The notes under the pieces: model-generated | Databases searched by the model: none | Told to the model about the DNA's origin: nothing | Seen by the model: the letters and a program-made list of their open reading frames with translations, nothing else | Position numbers and translations under genes: made by a program | Shown: one piece after another, positions 27,718 through 37,037 of the stretch | Numbering within the stretch: position 1 is the first letter of the stretch | How the letters are laid out: each line of letters begins with the position of its first letter | Assembly: GCA_017410605.1 (NCBI GenBank) | Contig: JAFQQN010000012.1 | Span: forward strand, 1 to 64,000 | Reading direction: 5' to 3' | DNA from: Clostridia bacterium | Lineage (GTDB): Bacteria; Bacillota; Clostridia; Oscillospirales; Acutalibacteraceae | DNA length: 64,000 nucleotides

Positions 27718-28881
27718 TCACACCAATCTTACCTTAATAACGCCGTCAATAGCCTTAAGGTCAGCCTCAATTCTTTCGCGGTCGCATTCGGTAATGTCAA
27801 GAAGTGTATATGCATATTCATTTTTAGATTTATTAAGCATATTCTCAATATTAATATTATCCTTAGCCATTGTCTGGGTAATTTGTGTCAGCATGGTAGG
27901 AATATTCTTATGAATAATGCAAACACGAATGTCGGTGCTTCGGGGCATACTGATATTGGGAAGATTAACCGAGTTGGTAATATTACCATTTTCAATATAA
28001 TCTGCCAACTGCTCTGCGGCCATTTTAGCACAATTATCCTCAGATTCGGGTGTAGAGGCACCAAGGTGAGGAATAGCAATAACTCCATCGCGGCCCAAAA
28101 CCTCATCTGTGGGGAAGTCGGTTACATAGGTTGCAACCTTTCCGTTTTCAAGGGCGGCAATAACATCGTCAGAATTAACAAGGTCAGCACGTGAGAAGTT
28201 AAGAATTCTTACGCCGTCCTTCATTGCGGCAATAGCCTCAGCGTTAATAAAGCCCTTTGTTTCGGGGGTGAGGGGAACGTGAATTGTAATATAATCACAT
28301 TTCTCATAAATTTCTTTAATATCAATAGCGTGAATAGCATTGTGGGTAAGGCTCCAAGCGGCATTAACAGAAAGATAAGGGTCGTAACCATAAACCTTCA
28401 TACCCAAATGGTTTGCGACATTGGCAACACGAACACCAATGGCGCCAAGGCCAATAACACCAAGGCTCTTCCCGCTGATTTCGGGACCGCCAAAGGCACT
28501 TTTGCCCTTTTCAACCATCTTGCCAACTTCGGCACCGTTGCCTTTAAGACCCTGTGCCCACTGTGTAGCAGGAATAATGCGGCGTGAGGATATAAGCAAA
28601 CCGGCAATAACAAGCTCTTTAACTGCGTTAGCATTAGCACCGGGTGTGTTAAATACAACTATGCCGTCTTCACTGCAACGGTCAATGGGAATATTGTTAG
28701 TGCCGGCACCTGCTCTTGCTATTGCAAGAAGACTTTCGGGGAACTGGGTATCGTGTAAAGAGGCCGAACGAACAACCGCACCAATGGGATTTTCAACCTC
28801 GTCACCGTAGGTGTATCCGCCCTTATCTAAAACCGCAAGACCGGTTTTGCTTATTTTATTATAGGTTTTAATTGCTTTCAT
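27718..28881 (-). CDS. serA: D-3-phosphoglycerate dehydrogenase
   Basis: The 387-residue protein has the short serA form: a substrate-binding N-terminus, the Rossmann motif GVIGLGAIGVRVA, the catalytic Arg, Glu and His regions (NFSRADLV, PHLGAST) and a C-terminal ACT domain that could bind serine as feedback inhibitor. It makes 3-phosphohydroxypyruvate from 3-phosphoglycerate. ATG 28881 has GGCGGAG 7 bases upstream; a longer in-frame start lacks one. It lies 13 bp after serC, so the first two steps of serine synthesis are co-transcribed; serB is not in the window. Confidence 0.94.
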   Translation of the reverse strand: MKAIKTYNKISKTGLAVLDKGGYTYGDEVENPIGAVVRSASLHDTQFPESLLAIARAGAGTNNIPIDRCSEDGIVVFNTPGANANAVKELVIAGLLISSRRIIPATQWAQGLKGNGAEVGKMVEKGKSAFGGPEISGKSLGVIGLGAIGVRVANVANHLGMKVYGYDPYLSVNAAWSLTHNAIHAIDIKEIYEKCDYITIHVPLTPETKGFINAEAIAAMKDGVRILNFSRADLVNSDDVIAALENGKVATYVTDFPTDEVLGRDGVIAIPHLGASTPESEDNCAKMAAEQLADYIENGNITNSVNLPNISMPRSTDIRVCIIHKNIPTMLTQITQTMAKDNINIENMLNKSKNEYAYTLLDITECDRERIEADLKAIDGVIKVRLV

Positions 28882-28894
28882 TTCTTTCTCCGCC

Positions 28895-29980
28895 TTAAAT
28901 ATTATTTTTTTCAAACTCTGCCATAAATTCTACAAGCTTTTCAACACCCTCAATAGGCATTGCATTGTAAATTGAAGCACGCATACCGCCAACGCTACGG
29001 TGACCCTTAAGGTTTACAAAACCGGCGGCCTTAGCCTCAGCAACAAATTTAGCGTCCATATCTGCATCACCTGTAACAAAGGGAACGTTCATTAAAGAGC
29101 GGTCCTCAGCAACAACGGTGCCCTTGAAAAGCTTACTATTATCTAAGAAGTTGTAAAGAATGGCTGCCTTTTTCTCGTTATACTCTTTCATTGCCTCTAG
29201 GCTGCCGAATTTATTAATTATCCATTTGATAACCTTACCTGCAATATAAATTGTATAGCAAGGTGGTGTGTTAAACATAGAACCGTTTTCGCTGTGGGTT
29301 GCATAGTTAAACATTGTGGGGGTAAACTCTTTAGCATTACCAATAAGGTCTTCACGAATAATAACTATGGTAAGACCGGCAGGGGCTACGTTTTTCTGAG
29401 CGCCGCCGTAAAGCACACCAAACTTTTTAACATCAACCGGCTCGGAAAGCATACAGCTTGAAATATCTGCAACAAGAGGAACATCACCGGTATCGGGTAG
29501 CTCTTTAAACTTTGTGCCATAGATGGTATTGTTCATACAAATATGAAAATAGTCGGCATCTTTAGTAAAGGTTGTGGGGTCAAGCCTCGGAATATAAGAG
29601 AAGGTTTTATCCTCACTGGAGGCAACAACATTTGCCTCGCCATAACGGGCAGCCTCTTTATATGCTTTTTTGGCCCACTGACCGGTAATAACAAAATCTG
29701 CCTTGCCGGATTTATTTAAAAGGTTCAAGGGGAGCATTGCAAACTGGGAAGAAGCACCGCCCTGTAAGAAAAGTACCTTATAATTATCAGGGATACCCAT
29801 AAGCTTTCTAAGGTCTGCTTCGGTTTCATCAATAATAGCCTGATATTCCTTAGAACGGTGAGACATTTCCATAACAGACTGTCCGCTACCCTTGTAATCT
29901 AACATTTCTGCTGCGGCTTCCTTTAATACCTCTTCGGGAAGCATAGAAGGACCTGCACTAAAATTATAAACTCTTGCCAT
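28895..29980 (-). CDS. serC: Phosphoserine aminotransferase
   Basis: The 361-residue PLP enzyme begins ARVYNFSAGPSMLPEEV. It contains FLQGGASSQF, which binds the cofactor phosphate, DISSCMLSEPVDV with the PLP Asp, and the lysine region YGGAQKNVAPAG that forms the internal aldimine. GHRSVGGMRASIYNA near the C-terminus is typical. It converts 3-phosphohydroxypyruvate and glutamate to phosphoserine. ATG 29980 follows GGAGGAAAAGAAA. It heads the serC-serA-M15 unit, behind a consensus promoter. Confidence 0.97.
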   Translation of the reverse strand: MARVYNFSAGPSMLPEEVLKEAAAEMLDYKGSGQSVMEMSHRSKEYQAIIDETEADLRKLMGIPDNYKVLFLQGGASSQFAMLPLNLLNKSGKADFVITGQWAKKAYKEAARYGEANVVASSEDKTFSYIPRLDPTTFTKDADYFHICMNNTIYGTKFKELPDTGDVPLVADISSCMLSEPVDVKKFGVLYGGAQKNVAPAGLTIVIIREDLIGNAKEFTPTMFNYATHSENGSMFNTPPCYTIYIAGKVIKWIINKFGSLEAMKEYNEKKAAILYNFLDNSKLFKGTVVAEDRSLMNVPFVTGDADMDAKFVAEAKAAGFVNLKGHRSVGGMRASIYNAMPIEGVEKLVEFMAEFEKNNI

Positions 29981-30101
29981 TTTCTTTTCCTCCAATAATA
30001 ACGGAATTACCGTATAATAATTTAATTCGATTTAAGCCGAAAACCAATATAAAAATAAACAAAATTTATCAGTTCACATTGCTAAAACGAAGATTATTAC
30101 C

Positions 30102-30130
30102 ATTATATGCCCTTGCTTCTCAAATGTCAA
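30102..30130 (-). promoter_or_regulatory. Promoter of serC-serA
   Basis: TTGACA, 17 bp and TATAAT on the minus strand, a perfect match to the housekeeping consensus. Leader about 115 nt, too short for a T-box. Confidence 0.8.
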
Positions 30131-30135
30131 TAGGA

Positions 30136-30153
30136 TTGTTAAAATGTTAACAA
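30136..30153. promoter_or_regulatory. Palindrome TTGTTAA-N4-TTAACAA, copy 1
   Basis: A perfect inverted repeat with 7-bp arms and a central AATG, 6 bp upstream of the -35 box of serC. The architecture suggests a dimeric repressor or activator site. Confidence 0.6.
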
Positions 30154-30199
30154 ACTATTTATAAAAAACGCCCTTATTCGAGCCTTTCTACACAAAACT

Positions 30200-30217
30200 T
30201 TGTTAAATAATTAACAA
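30200..30217. promoter_or_regulatory. Palindrome TTGTTAA-N4-TTAACAA, copy 2
   Basis: The same 7-bp arms as copy 1 with a central ATAA, centre-to-centre distance 64 bp, close to six helical turns. The rest of the 563-bp serC-glnN gap is AT-rich and holds only the two promoters recorded here. Confidence 0.6.
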
Positions 30218-30467
30218 TAACGATAAGTTGCGTAACTTTCCTATATTCTTTCACATATATTATATATAACCGGCCATTTAACTCATAACATAAACTTTCT
30301 TTATATTTGTCCGAAAACACAAATTTGGTTTCCTGTATTTTTCTGTTTTTTAATTAATAACCGTCGCCAAGTTAACTAAAACCACAATGGTTTTTACTTT
30401 ATTTTATAAATCAATAACCTAAAAAGATTTAAAACATTCAAATTTTAATAAAAAACTCAGCCTTTTG

Positions 30468-30496
30468 TTGACAAAAAACCTTAAAAATAGTATACT
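30468..30496 (+). promoter_or_regulatory. Promoter of glnN
   Basis: TTGACA, 17 bp and TATACT on the plus strand, followed by GGGAGG about 11 bases before the glnN ATG. The leader is about 40 nt. Confidence 0.75.
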
Positions 30497-30543
30497 TTTT
30501 TTAAGGTTAAAAAAATTACCCATTTCGGGAGGTTCTCATTATT

Positions 30544-32637
30544 ATGAGTCATGTAAACGAAATTTTCGGCAGCCTTGTTTTTAACGATGCCACCATGCGC
30601 GAAAAGTTACCAAAAGAAACATATAAGGCTCTGAAAAGAACCATTCAAAACGGAAAATCCTTGGACCCTGCCGTTGCCAGTAGCGTTGCCAGTGCAATGA
30701 AGGACTGGGCAATTGAGCGAGGTGCCACCCACTATACCCACTGGTTCCAGCCCTTAAGCGGAGTAACTGCCGAAAAGCACGACGGCTTTATTGCCCCAAC
30801 CGATGACGGCGGCGTTATTATGGAGTTTTCGGGCAAAGAGCTTATTAAGGGTGAGCCAGATGCCTCCTCATTCCCCTCCGGTGGTCTTAGAGCCACCTTT
30901 GAGGCCAGAGGCTATACCGCTTGGGACCCTACCTCCTATGCTTTCATTAAAGACAGCACCCTTTGTATTCCTACCGCCTTTTGTTCATATGGCGGTGAAT
31001 CCTTAGATAAGAAAACCCCCTTGCTTCGTTCAATGGAGGCAATTAACCGCCAGGCTATGCGTGTTATTCGTCTTTTCGGTAATGACGATGTTAAAAATAT
31101 TGTTGTAACAGTAGGCCCCGAACAGGAATATTTTCTTATTGACAAAAAATACTTCAGCCAAAGAAACGACCTTATGTATTGCGGAAGAACCCTTTTTGGT
31201 GCAATGCCACCTAAGGGTCAAGAGATGGATGACCATTATTTCGGCATAATAAAGCCGAGGGTTAAGGCCTTTATGAAGGATTTAGACGAGGAGCTTTGGA
31301 AGCTTGGTATTCTTGCAAAGACCGAACACAACGAAGCCGCTCCTGCACAGCACGAGTTAGCCCCCATTTTCACCACTACAAACATTGCGGCTGACCATAA
31401 TCAGCTTACTATGGAAATAATGAAAAAGGTTGCCAACCGTCACGATATGGTTTGTCTTCTTCACGAAAAGCCCTTTGACGGTGTTAACGGAAGCGGTAAG
31501 CACAACAACTGGTCCCTTTCCACCGATACCGGCGTTAACCTTTTAGAGCCGGGAAAACTTCCGCAAGAGAATGCACAGTTTTTAACCTTCCTTTGCGCCG
31601 TTATAAAGGCAGTTGACGAATATCAGGATATGATTAGAATTTCGGCCGCAGGTGCAGGCAACGACCACCGGCTTGGTGCATTAGAGGCACCCCCTGCTGT
31701 TGTTTCTATGTTCCTTGGTGACGAGCTTACAGGAATTTTAGAGGCTATTGAAAACAACACTGTATATGCCGGTCACGAAGAAAACCAAATGAAGATTGGC
31801 GTTCACGTTCTTCCCCCATTCCCCAAGGATACAACCGACCGAAACAGAACCTCTCCTTTCGCCTTTACCGGCAATAAGTTTGAGTTTAGAATGATAGGCT
31901 CCAGCCAGTCTATTTCTGACGCTAACACCGTTATTAACACTGCGGTTGCCGAGGCCTTAAAGCAATTTGCAGATATTTTAGAGGCTGAAAAAGACGACTT
32001 TAATAATGCACTTAACCGCCTTATAAGGGATACCATAAAGAAACATAAGAGAATTATATTCAACGGCAACGGTTATGACGATGCTTGGATAAAAGAGGCC
32101 GAGGAAAGAGGACTGGATAATCTTCGCACCACCCCCGACTGTCTGCCCAGAATGATAAGCGAGAAAAATATTAAGCTTTTCACCGACCACAAGGTGTTCA
32201 CCGAAACTGAAATGCGTTCTCGCTATGATATTTTAATAGAGAACTACTGTAAGGTTTCTAACATTGAGGCGGCAACAATGGCTAATATGTGTATTAAATA
32301 TATTATTCCTGCCGTTACAAACTATATTGGTGAGCTTTCAGCTACAGCTAACGCAAGTAAGGCGGCCTGTAAGAATGCCATTTGCAGTTATGAAGAAAAG
32401 CTTATTGAAAAGCTGTCCTGCCTTGCCAACCGCCTTTATGATCATAATGAGCTTTTAGAAGAACTTATTGTAAAGGCCAATGATATTTCTTCTTTCCAGG
32501 AAAAAGCAGAGCTTTACAGAGATGAAGTTATTCCTCAAATGGCCCGTGTTCGCGAAACGGCTGACTGCTTAGAGCTTATAACCTCTAAAAAATATTGGCC
32601 ACTTCCCACCTACGGCGATATGCTTTATAAGCTGTAA
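30544..32637 (+). CDS. glnN: Type III glutamine synthetase
   Basis: The 697-residue protein has the length and features of GSIII, far longer than GSI. Family segments include [20 protein letters not shown], the metal-binding [23 protein letters not shown], the catalytic [10 protein letters not shown] and [16 protein letters not shown]. It makes glutamine from glutamate, ammonia and ATP as a dodecamer. A helical C-terminal extension (about 580-697) is usual. It is a single-gene unit closed by a terminator at 32656. GSIII plus gdhA provides both ammonia assimilation routes in this window. Confidence 0.97.
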   Translation: MSHVNEIFGSLVFNDATMREKLPKETYKALKRTIQNGKSLDPAVASSVASAMKDWAIERGATHYTHWFQPLSGVTAEKHDGFIAPTDDGGVIMEFSGKELIKGEPDASSFPSGGLRATFEARGYTAWDPTSYAFIKDSTLCIPTAFCSYGGESLDKKTPLLRSMEAINRQAMRVIRLFGNDDVKNIVVTVGPEQEYFLIDKKYFSQRNDLMYCGRTLFGAMPPKGQEMDDHYFGIIKPRVKAFMKDLDEELWKLGILAKTEHNEAAPAQHELAPIFTTTNIAADHNQLTMEIMKKVANRHDMVCLLHEKPFDGVNGSGKHNNWSLSTDTGVNLLEPGKLPQENAQFLTFLCAVIKAVDEYQDMIRISAAGAGNDHRLGALEAPPAVVSMFLGDELTGILEAIENNTVYAGHEENQMKIGVHVLPPFPKDTTDRNRTSPFAFTGNKFEFRMIGSSQSISDANTVINTAVAEALKQFADILEAEKDDFNNALNRLIRDTIKKHKRIIFNGNGYDDAWIKEAEERGLDNLRTTPDCLPRMISEKNIKLFTDHKVFTETEMRSRYDILIENYCKVSNIEAATMANMCIKYIIPAVTNYIGELSATANASKAACKNAICSYEEKLIEKLSCLANRLYDHNELLEELIVKANDISSFQEKAELYRDEVIPQMARVRETADCLELITSKKYWPLPTYGDMLYKL

Positions 32638-32655
32638 AAATTTCTAATATGTTTA

Positions 32656-32690
32656 AAGGCTTCTCCGCAAAAACGGAGAAGCCTTATTTT
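32656..32690 (+). terminator. glnN terminator
   Basis: AAGGCTTCTCCG and CGGAGAAGCCTT form a 12-bp stem with a 6-base loop followed by ATTTTG. Confidence 0.8.
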
Positions 32691-32752
32691 GTAAACTATT
32701 TTTTGTCTGCGGGGCAAAAGCTAAGTTAAACCCAAAATCTTATACGGAATTG

Positions 32753-32780
32753 GGTTAAGCGCCACGCGCTTAACCTTTTT
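32753..32780 (+). terminator. Second hairpin before the SDR gene end
   Basis: GGTTAAGCGC and GCGCTTAACC form a 10-bp stem with a three-base loop followed by TTTTT on the plus strand. It overlaps the stop codon of the convergent SDR gene and could be a backup terminator for glnN. Confidence 0.55.
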
Positions 32781-33537
32781 GTGTTAAAAGCCAGACTTTC
32801 ATAATTAGCTTTACGGGCAAAATTTTACCCATAACATAAAGCAGTTTATTTTGAAAACCAACAATAGAGGTGAGTCTGCCCTTTTTCATTGCTGAAAGAC
32901 CCTGTCTTGCAACCCTTTCGGGGGTTTGCATAAAGGTGTATTTTGTAACTGCCTTTGGGTTTTTCGTGTTGGTAGCGGTTTCAAAAAAATCGGTATTAAC
33001 CCAACCGGGGCAAAGGGCGGTTACGGTTATTTTTCTAGGCTTTAGCTCAACCGACAATCCCCTTGAATAGTTTAATACAAACACCTTTGTAGCGGCATAA
33101 ACATTAGCGAGAGGCAAAGGCTGAAAAGAGGATATTGAGCATACCTGCAAAATTTTTGCCCCCTCATTCATAAATGGTAAAACAGTTCGTGTCATTCCCA
33201 CTAAGGCCTTTGCGTTAAGGTCAATCATACCAAGCTCACTGTCAAAATCAATATCACTATAAGCTCCAAACTTACCGTAGCCGGCGCAATTTATAAGAAC
33301 CTCTACCTTTTTATTCTCATTTTTTAAAAGCTTTTCAACCTCTTTAAAACTTTTAGAATTGCTAAGGTCTAGGGGTATTGCCCTAAGTTTAATGCCTTCT
33401 CCTACCGCGAGGCTTTCGAGTCGGTCTTTTCTTCTGGCTATTGCCCAAATTTCATCTACTTTTATATATTTCCCAATAAGCCTTACTAGCTCACTTCCAA
33501 TGCCCGAAGAGGCGCCGGTAATTATTGCGACAAACAT
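32770..33537 (-). CDS. Short-chain dehydrogenase/reductase
   Basis: The 255-residue protein is a classical SDR: TGASSGIG at the nucleotide-binding loop, NCAGYG near residue 85, the catalytic Ser in CSISS and YAATK. A hydrophobic, basic C-terminal segment (about residues 225-252) could bind membranes, as in lipid-directed SDRs. The Arg-Arg-Lys after the second strand suggests NADPH. The substrate is unknown. It is a single gene with GGAGGAAATATT before the ATG. Confidence 0.88.
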   Translation of the reverse strand: MFVAIITGASSGIGSELVRLIGKYIKVDEIWAIARRKDRLESLAVGEGIKLRAIPLDLSNSKSFKEVEKLLKNENKKVEVLINCAGYGKFGAYSDIDFDSELGMIDLNAKALVGMTRTVLPFMNEGAKILQVCSISSFQPLPLANVYAATKVFVLNYSRGLSVELKPRKITVTALCPGWVNTDFFETATNTKNPKAVTKYTFMQTPERVARQGLSAMKKGRLTSIVGFQNKLLYVMGKILPVKLIMKVWLLTQKG

Positions 33538-33577
33538 AATATTTCCTCCAAAAAATTAACTATTTACTATGTTTAAT

Positions 33578-33606
33578 ATTTTATCACAGAGCACATAATT
33601 TTTCAA
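33578..33606 (-). promoter_or_regulatory. Promoter of the SDR gene
   Basis: TTGAAA, 17 bp and TAAAAT on the minus strand, about 40 bp before the start codon. Confidence 0.55.
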
Positions 33607-33672
33607 TATTATACATTTTTAAAGAGAAATAAGCATAGTATGTTTTAGAACAAAAAAGAACGAGGGACTATT

Positions 33673-34620
33673 ATGCCGCTTAATAAACAATTTACACCCG
33701 AAGGATTTTATTCCTTAAGTGAAGAAAAAACAATAACCAATTATACTCCAACAAGGTTAGCCGACGCCAAAAGCTCGGGAGAAATTTTAGAGGCAACCGT
33801 CACGCTTTGTGACAGTGAGCATAACCTTTTTGTAGACCTGGGCTGTATTAAGGGTATTATACCCCGAACAGAAGGCGCTATTGGAATAGCCGAGGGCAAA
33901 ACCAGAGATATTGCACTTATTTCAAAGGTTGGTAAACCGGTTTGCTTTATGGTTGAAGAGCTTACATATAACAGTGATGGAAAGCTAATTGCAAGACTTT
34001 CCAGAACTAAGGCGCAAAAGAAATTTTTAGAGCACTTTTTAGAAAATTACACCTGTGGCGATGTTATAACTGCCAAAATAACACACTTAGAAAAATTTGG
34101 TGCCTTTTGTGATATTGGTTGTGGTGTTATTGCCCTGCTTCCCATAGATGCAATTTCGGTATCAAGAATAGCCCACCCCTCTGACAGATTTTCGGTAGGC
34201 GAAGTTATAAAAGTAATTATAAAATCGGTTGATGATGACGGTAAAATAACTCTTTCCCACAAAGAGCTTTTAGGCACCTGGGAAGAAAATGCCGCCTTGT
34301 TTTCAGAGGGTATGACCGTTTCGGGAATAGTTCGCTCTAAAGAAAGCTATGGCATTTTTGTAGAACTTGCGCCCAACCTGGCAGGTCTTGCCGAGCCTAA
34401 GGACGGTGTTTTACCCGGTATGACCGCCGGAGTGTTTATTAAAAGCATTATACCCGAAAAAATGAAGATTAAGCTTATTATTATTGACAGCTTTCCGGGT
34501 CACAACAAAAATAAGCAAGAATATTTTTATAAAGACGACCACATTAGCTTTTGGCAATATTCACCCGAAAACTGCCCCAAAAACATTTATACCGACTTTT
34601 TGCACCAAAAAGACATTTAA
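33673..34620 (+). CDS. S1-domain RNA-binding protein
   Basis: The 315-residue protein has three OB-fold S1-like repeats, around residues 38-110, 123-190 and 205-270. The second is the clearest (GDVITAKITHLEKFGAF and KSVDDDGKITLSHKEL). It resembles a shortened RpsA-type protein and is probably an RNA or ribosome-associated factor. In Bacillus subtilis the S1 protein YabR also precedes spoIIE, so the location is conserved in spirit, but this protein is longer than the single-domain YabR. It has a weak GAGGGAC ribosome binding site and no visible terminator before spoIIE. Confidence 0.8.
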   Translation: MPLNKQFTPEGFYSLSEEKTITNYTPTRLADAKSSGEILEATVTLCDSEHNLFVDLGCIKGIIPRTEGAIGIAEGKTRDIALISKVGKPVCFMVEELTYNSDGKLIARLSRTKAQKKFLEHFLENYTCGDVITAKITHLEKFGAFCDIGCGVIALLPIDAISVSRIAHPSDRFSVGEVIKVIIKSVDDDGKITLSHKELLGTWEENAALFSEGMTVSGIVRSKESYGIFVELAPNLAGLAEPKDGVLPGMTAGVFIKSIIPEKMKIKLIIIDSFPGHNKNKQEYFYKDDHISFWQYSPENCPKNIYTDFLHQKDI

Positions 34621-34687
34621 AACCCCACTGCATTGTTACAAAGATTTTCACCTTCTTCTGCTAAAATGCTTTAGGAAGGTGATGATT

Positions 34688-36970
34688 TTGAATAATATTT
34701 TTAGAAATATAAATAGTAAGGAAAATCAGCAAATTGGGTTTGTGCTTCATTTTTTAATGTTAGTTTCGGCATTTTTATGCTCTACTGCTGCTGTATTTGA
34801 CGGATATTTGCCGTTTGGCATTGCTTTTATAAGCGGAGTGCCGAAAAAATACATACCGGCCGCTGCGTTTGGCTCGGCTATTGGATATCTTCTTTTCATA
34901 ACAAAGGGTGGCTTTGCTTATATAGCCGCCCTTTTTGCCGTAGCTGCCGTAAAATTCATCTTGGGTAATACCAGACTGGCAAAGGCTCCGCTTTTTTCGG
35001 GGCTTTTGGCCTTTAGTGTACTTTTGGTTGTTGGCATTATAATGGGGGTTTCTTATGAACAAAGCTTGGCTTTTAATATAGGACAGGCCCTACTTGCTTT
35101 TGGTGCAGCATATTTTATATGTATTGCTTTTAAAATTGTGCCCTCTCTTTCATACGGGCTTGATATTGCGCAGAGCGTAGCCGTTCTGGTTTTTTCAGGT
35201 ATAATTCTTCTTTCACTTTACCGCTTTTCTTTTTTGGGGATAAATTTAGGCAGAACCGGTGCGGTTTTATTTATACTTTGTGCCGCCAGGTTTGGCAGGT
35301 CGGCCTATGGTGCCGTTGCAGGAAGTGTTATAGGCTTTATGCTTTCACTCTTCGACACTCAGCTTTATAGCATTTCGGCCTGTTTTTCCTTTTGCGGACT
35401 TATATCCGGCCTTTTTTCCCGCCTTGGCAATTTAGGTATGGTTGGTGCATATTTAACCGCCACGCTCACCTCGGCCCTAATTTACAACGAACAGGTTGGA
35501 ATTTGGAGCCTATTTTTTGAAGCGCTCATAGGCGGCGGAATTTTTTTAATGCTTCCCAAAACTTTTGGGAATTTCTTAAGGGGGCTTCTATCCCCAAAAC
35601 CAAAACTCACTCCCCCTGACACAATTAAGGGGAGCCTTGTAATGAGGCTGGAATTTGCCGCATCGGCCCTTAGAGATATTTTTACAACGGTAGAACAGGT
35701 GGCAGGCCATTTAAAAAAAATAAATGCTCCTGACTTTGAAAAGACCTTAAACGAAATAGAAGAGGATGTTTGTGTTGGGTGCAGTCTTAGAAAGCATTGT
35801 TGGGAAACAGCAAAAGAAATTACCGCCGAAGACACACTTCGTATTTGGGGTAGGGTTCGCTCAAATATACCTAAAGAGGATATGCCCCTTAAAATGAACT
35901 GTCTGAGAAATGAACGTTTTGAAGAATCGGTATCCCGACGGTGCAACGAATTTGACAGTCGGAAAAAGGCTGACAACAGGGTGAGCGAAATAAGAGGTGT
36001 AATAAGCGACCAATTTTCGGCTATTTCAAATATGCTTTATGATATATGCCAGGAATTCAGATTTGAAATTCAAAGCGACCCAAAAGCGGCCGAAGATATA
36101 ATTTTAACACTTAAGCATTTGGGGTTTCACACAGTTTCCTGTGTTACCGCAGTCGATAAACAGGGCAGACTTTCGGCCGACATTCACATTAAGGGAACCT
36201 CTGACCACAAAATTAACAAAATGGAAATAGTAAAAGCCCTTTCCCTTGCCTGTGAAAAGGAATTTGATACACCTTCGGTTTCTTTGGGTGATGATGAGGC
36301 CCTTATTTCTATAAGCGAAAGGCCTGATTTTTGCGTTGAAGTTGGTTTCAGCCAGATACCCGAAGAAAAGGGTAAGCTTTGCGGTGACAGTTTCAAATAT
36401 TTTTGTGACGGCAAAGGAAGATTTATAATGATTTTGTCTGACGGTATGGGAACAGGTGGACGCGCGGCCGTAGATTCTGCAATGGTATCCGGCCTTATGG
36501 CGAAAATGCTTTCAAGCGGATTTGGATATGACTGTTCACTTAAAATAATTAATTCCTCTATGCTTTTTAAATCTACCGACGAATCACTGGCAACGGTAGA
36601 TATAGCCGCAATAGACCTGTTTTCGGGAAGCTGTGTGCTAAAAAAAGCAGGTGCGGCGCCTACGGTTATTCGCCGTGGCAACAAAATAGGCAAGGCTGAA
36701 AGCTCTGCCCTGCCACCCGGGATTTTAAGAGATGTTGTATTTGACAGTGCTACGGTTCAGCTTGGGGAAAATGACATAGTTGTAATGATGTCTGACGGTG
36801 CTGTCACCGATGGGTGCGAATGGATAAAAACCTTGGTTTCTGAATTTAAAATGGGTACAGCCCAACAGTTGGCCGATAAGATAGCTTTTGCCGCCAAAAG
36901 GCGAAGAAACGACGGCCACAGCGACGATATTACCGTTCTGACAGCCATAATAAAAAAACAACCTAAGTAA
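34688..36970 (+). CDS. spoIIE: Stage II sporulation protein E (PP2C phosphatase)
   Basis: The 760-residue protein has an N-terminal membrane region with about ten helices (to about residue 300), a central regulatory region and a C-terminal PPM phosphatase domain. The domain shows LSDGMGTGGRAAVDS with its metal Asp, MSDGAVTDG and DDITVLTAII at the end. SpoIIE dephosphorylates SpoIIAA to release sigma F in the forespore and sits at the polar septum. The start chosen is TTG 34688, which lies 7 bases after GGAAGGT; the ATG two codons earlier overlaps the ribosome binding site. A Cys-rich patch in the linker (CVGCSLRKHC) is notable. The promoter is not clear. Confidence 0.93.
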   Translation: MNNIFRNINSKENQQIGFVLHFLMLVSAFLCSTAAVFDGYLPFGIAFISGVPKKYIPAAAFGSAIGYLLFITKGGFAYIAALFAVAAVKFILGNTRLAKAPLFSGLLAFSVLLVVGIIMGVSYEQSLAFNIGQALLAFGAAYFICIAFKIVPSLSYGLDIAQSVAVLVFSGIILLSLYRFSFLGINLGRTGAVLFILCAARFGRSAYGAVAGSVIGFMLSLFDTQLYSISACFSFCGLISGLFSRLGNLGMVGAYLTATLTSALIYNEQVGIWSLFFEALIGGGIFLMLPKTFGNFLRGLLSPKPKLTPPDTIKGSLVMRLEFAASALRDIFTTVEQVAGHLKKINAPDFEKTLNEIEEDVCVGCSLRKHCWETAKEITAEDTLRIWGRVRSNIPKEDMPLKMNCLRNERFEESVSRRCNEFDSRKKADNRVSEIRGVISDQFSAISNMLYDICQEFRFEIQSDPKAAEDIILTLKHLGFHTVSCVTAVDKQGRLSADIHIKGTSDHKINKMEIVKALSLACEKEFDTPSVSLGDDEALISISERPDFCVEVGFSQIPEEKGKLCGDSFKYFCDGKGRFIMILSDGMGTGGRAAVDSAMVSGLMAKMLSSGFGYDCSLKIINSSMLFKSTDESLATVDIAAIDLFSGSCVLKKAGAAPTVIRRGNKIGKAESSALPPGILRDVVFDSATVQLGENDIVVMMSDGAVTDGCEWIKTLVSEFKMGTAQQLADKIAFAAKRRRNDGHSDDITVLTAIIKKQPK

Positions 36971-37009
36971 AAAAGTGCCTGAAGAAAAATTGGTTCTTCA
37001 GGCACTTTT
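36971..37009. terminator. Bidirectional terminator of spoIIE and the lipoprotein gene
   Basis: AAAAGTGCCTGAAGAA and TTCTTCAGGCACTTTT form a 16-bp perfect stem around a 7-base loop, with A- and T-tracts on both strands. Confidence 0.9.
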
Positions 37010-37037
37010 TATTTAAATGCAAAACAAGGTTGTGATT

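Noticed and set aside
34621..34687. Spo0A-dependent promoter of spoIIE (TTGTTA with TAAAAT)
   Set aside because: Spacing of 23 bp and no 0A box; too weak to claim.
35340..35365. TTCGACA in the spoIIE coding region as a Spo0A box
   Set aside because: It lies inside coding sequence far from a promoter and is explained by codons.
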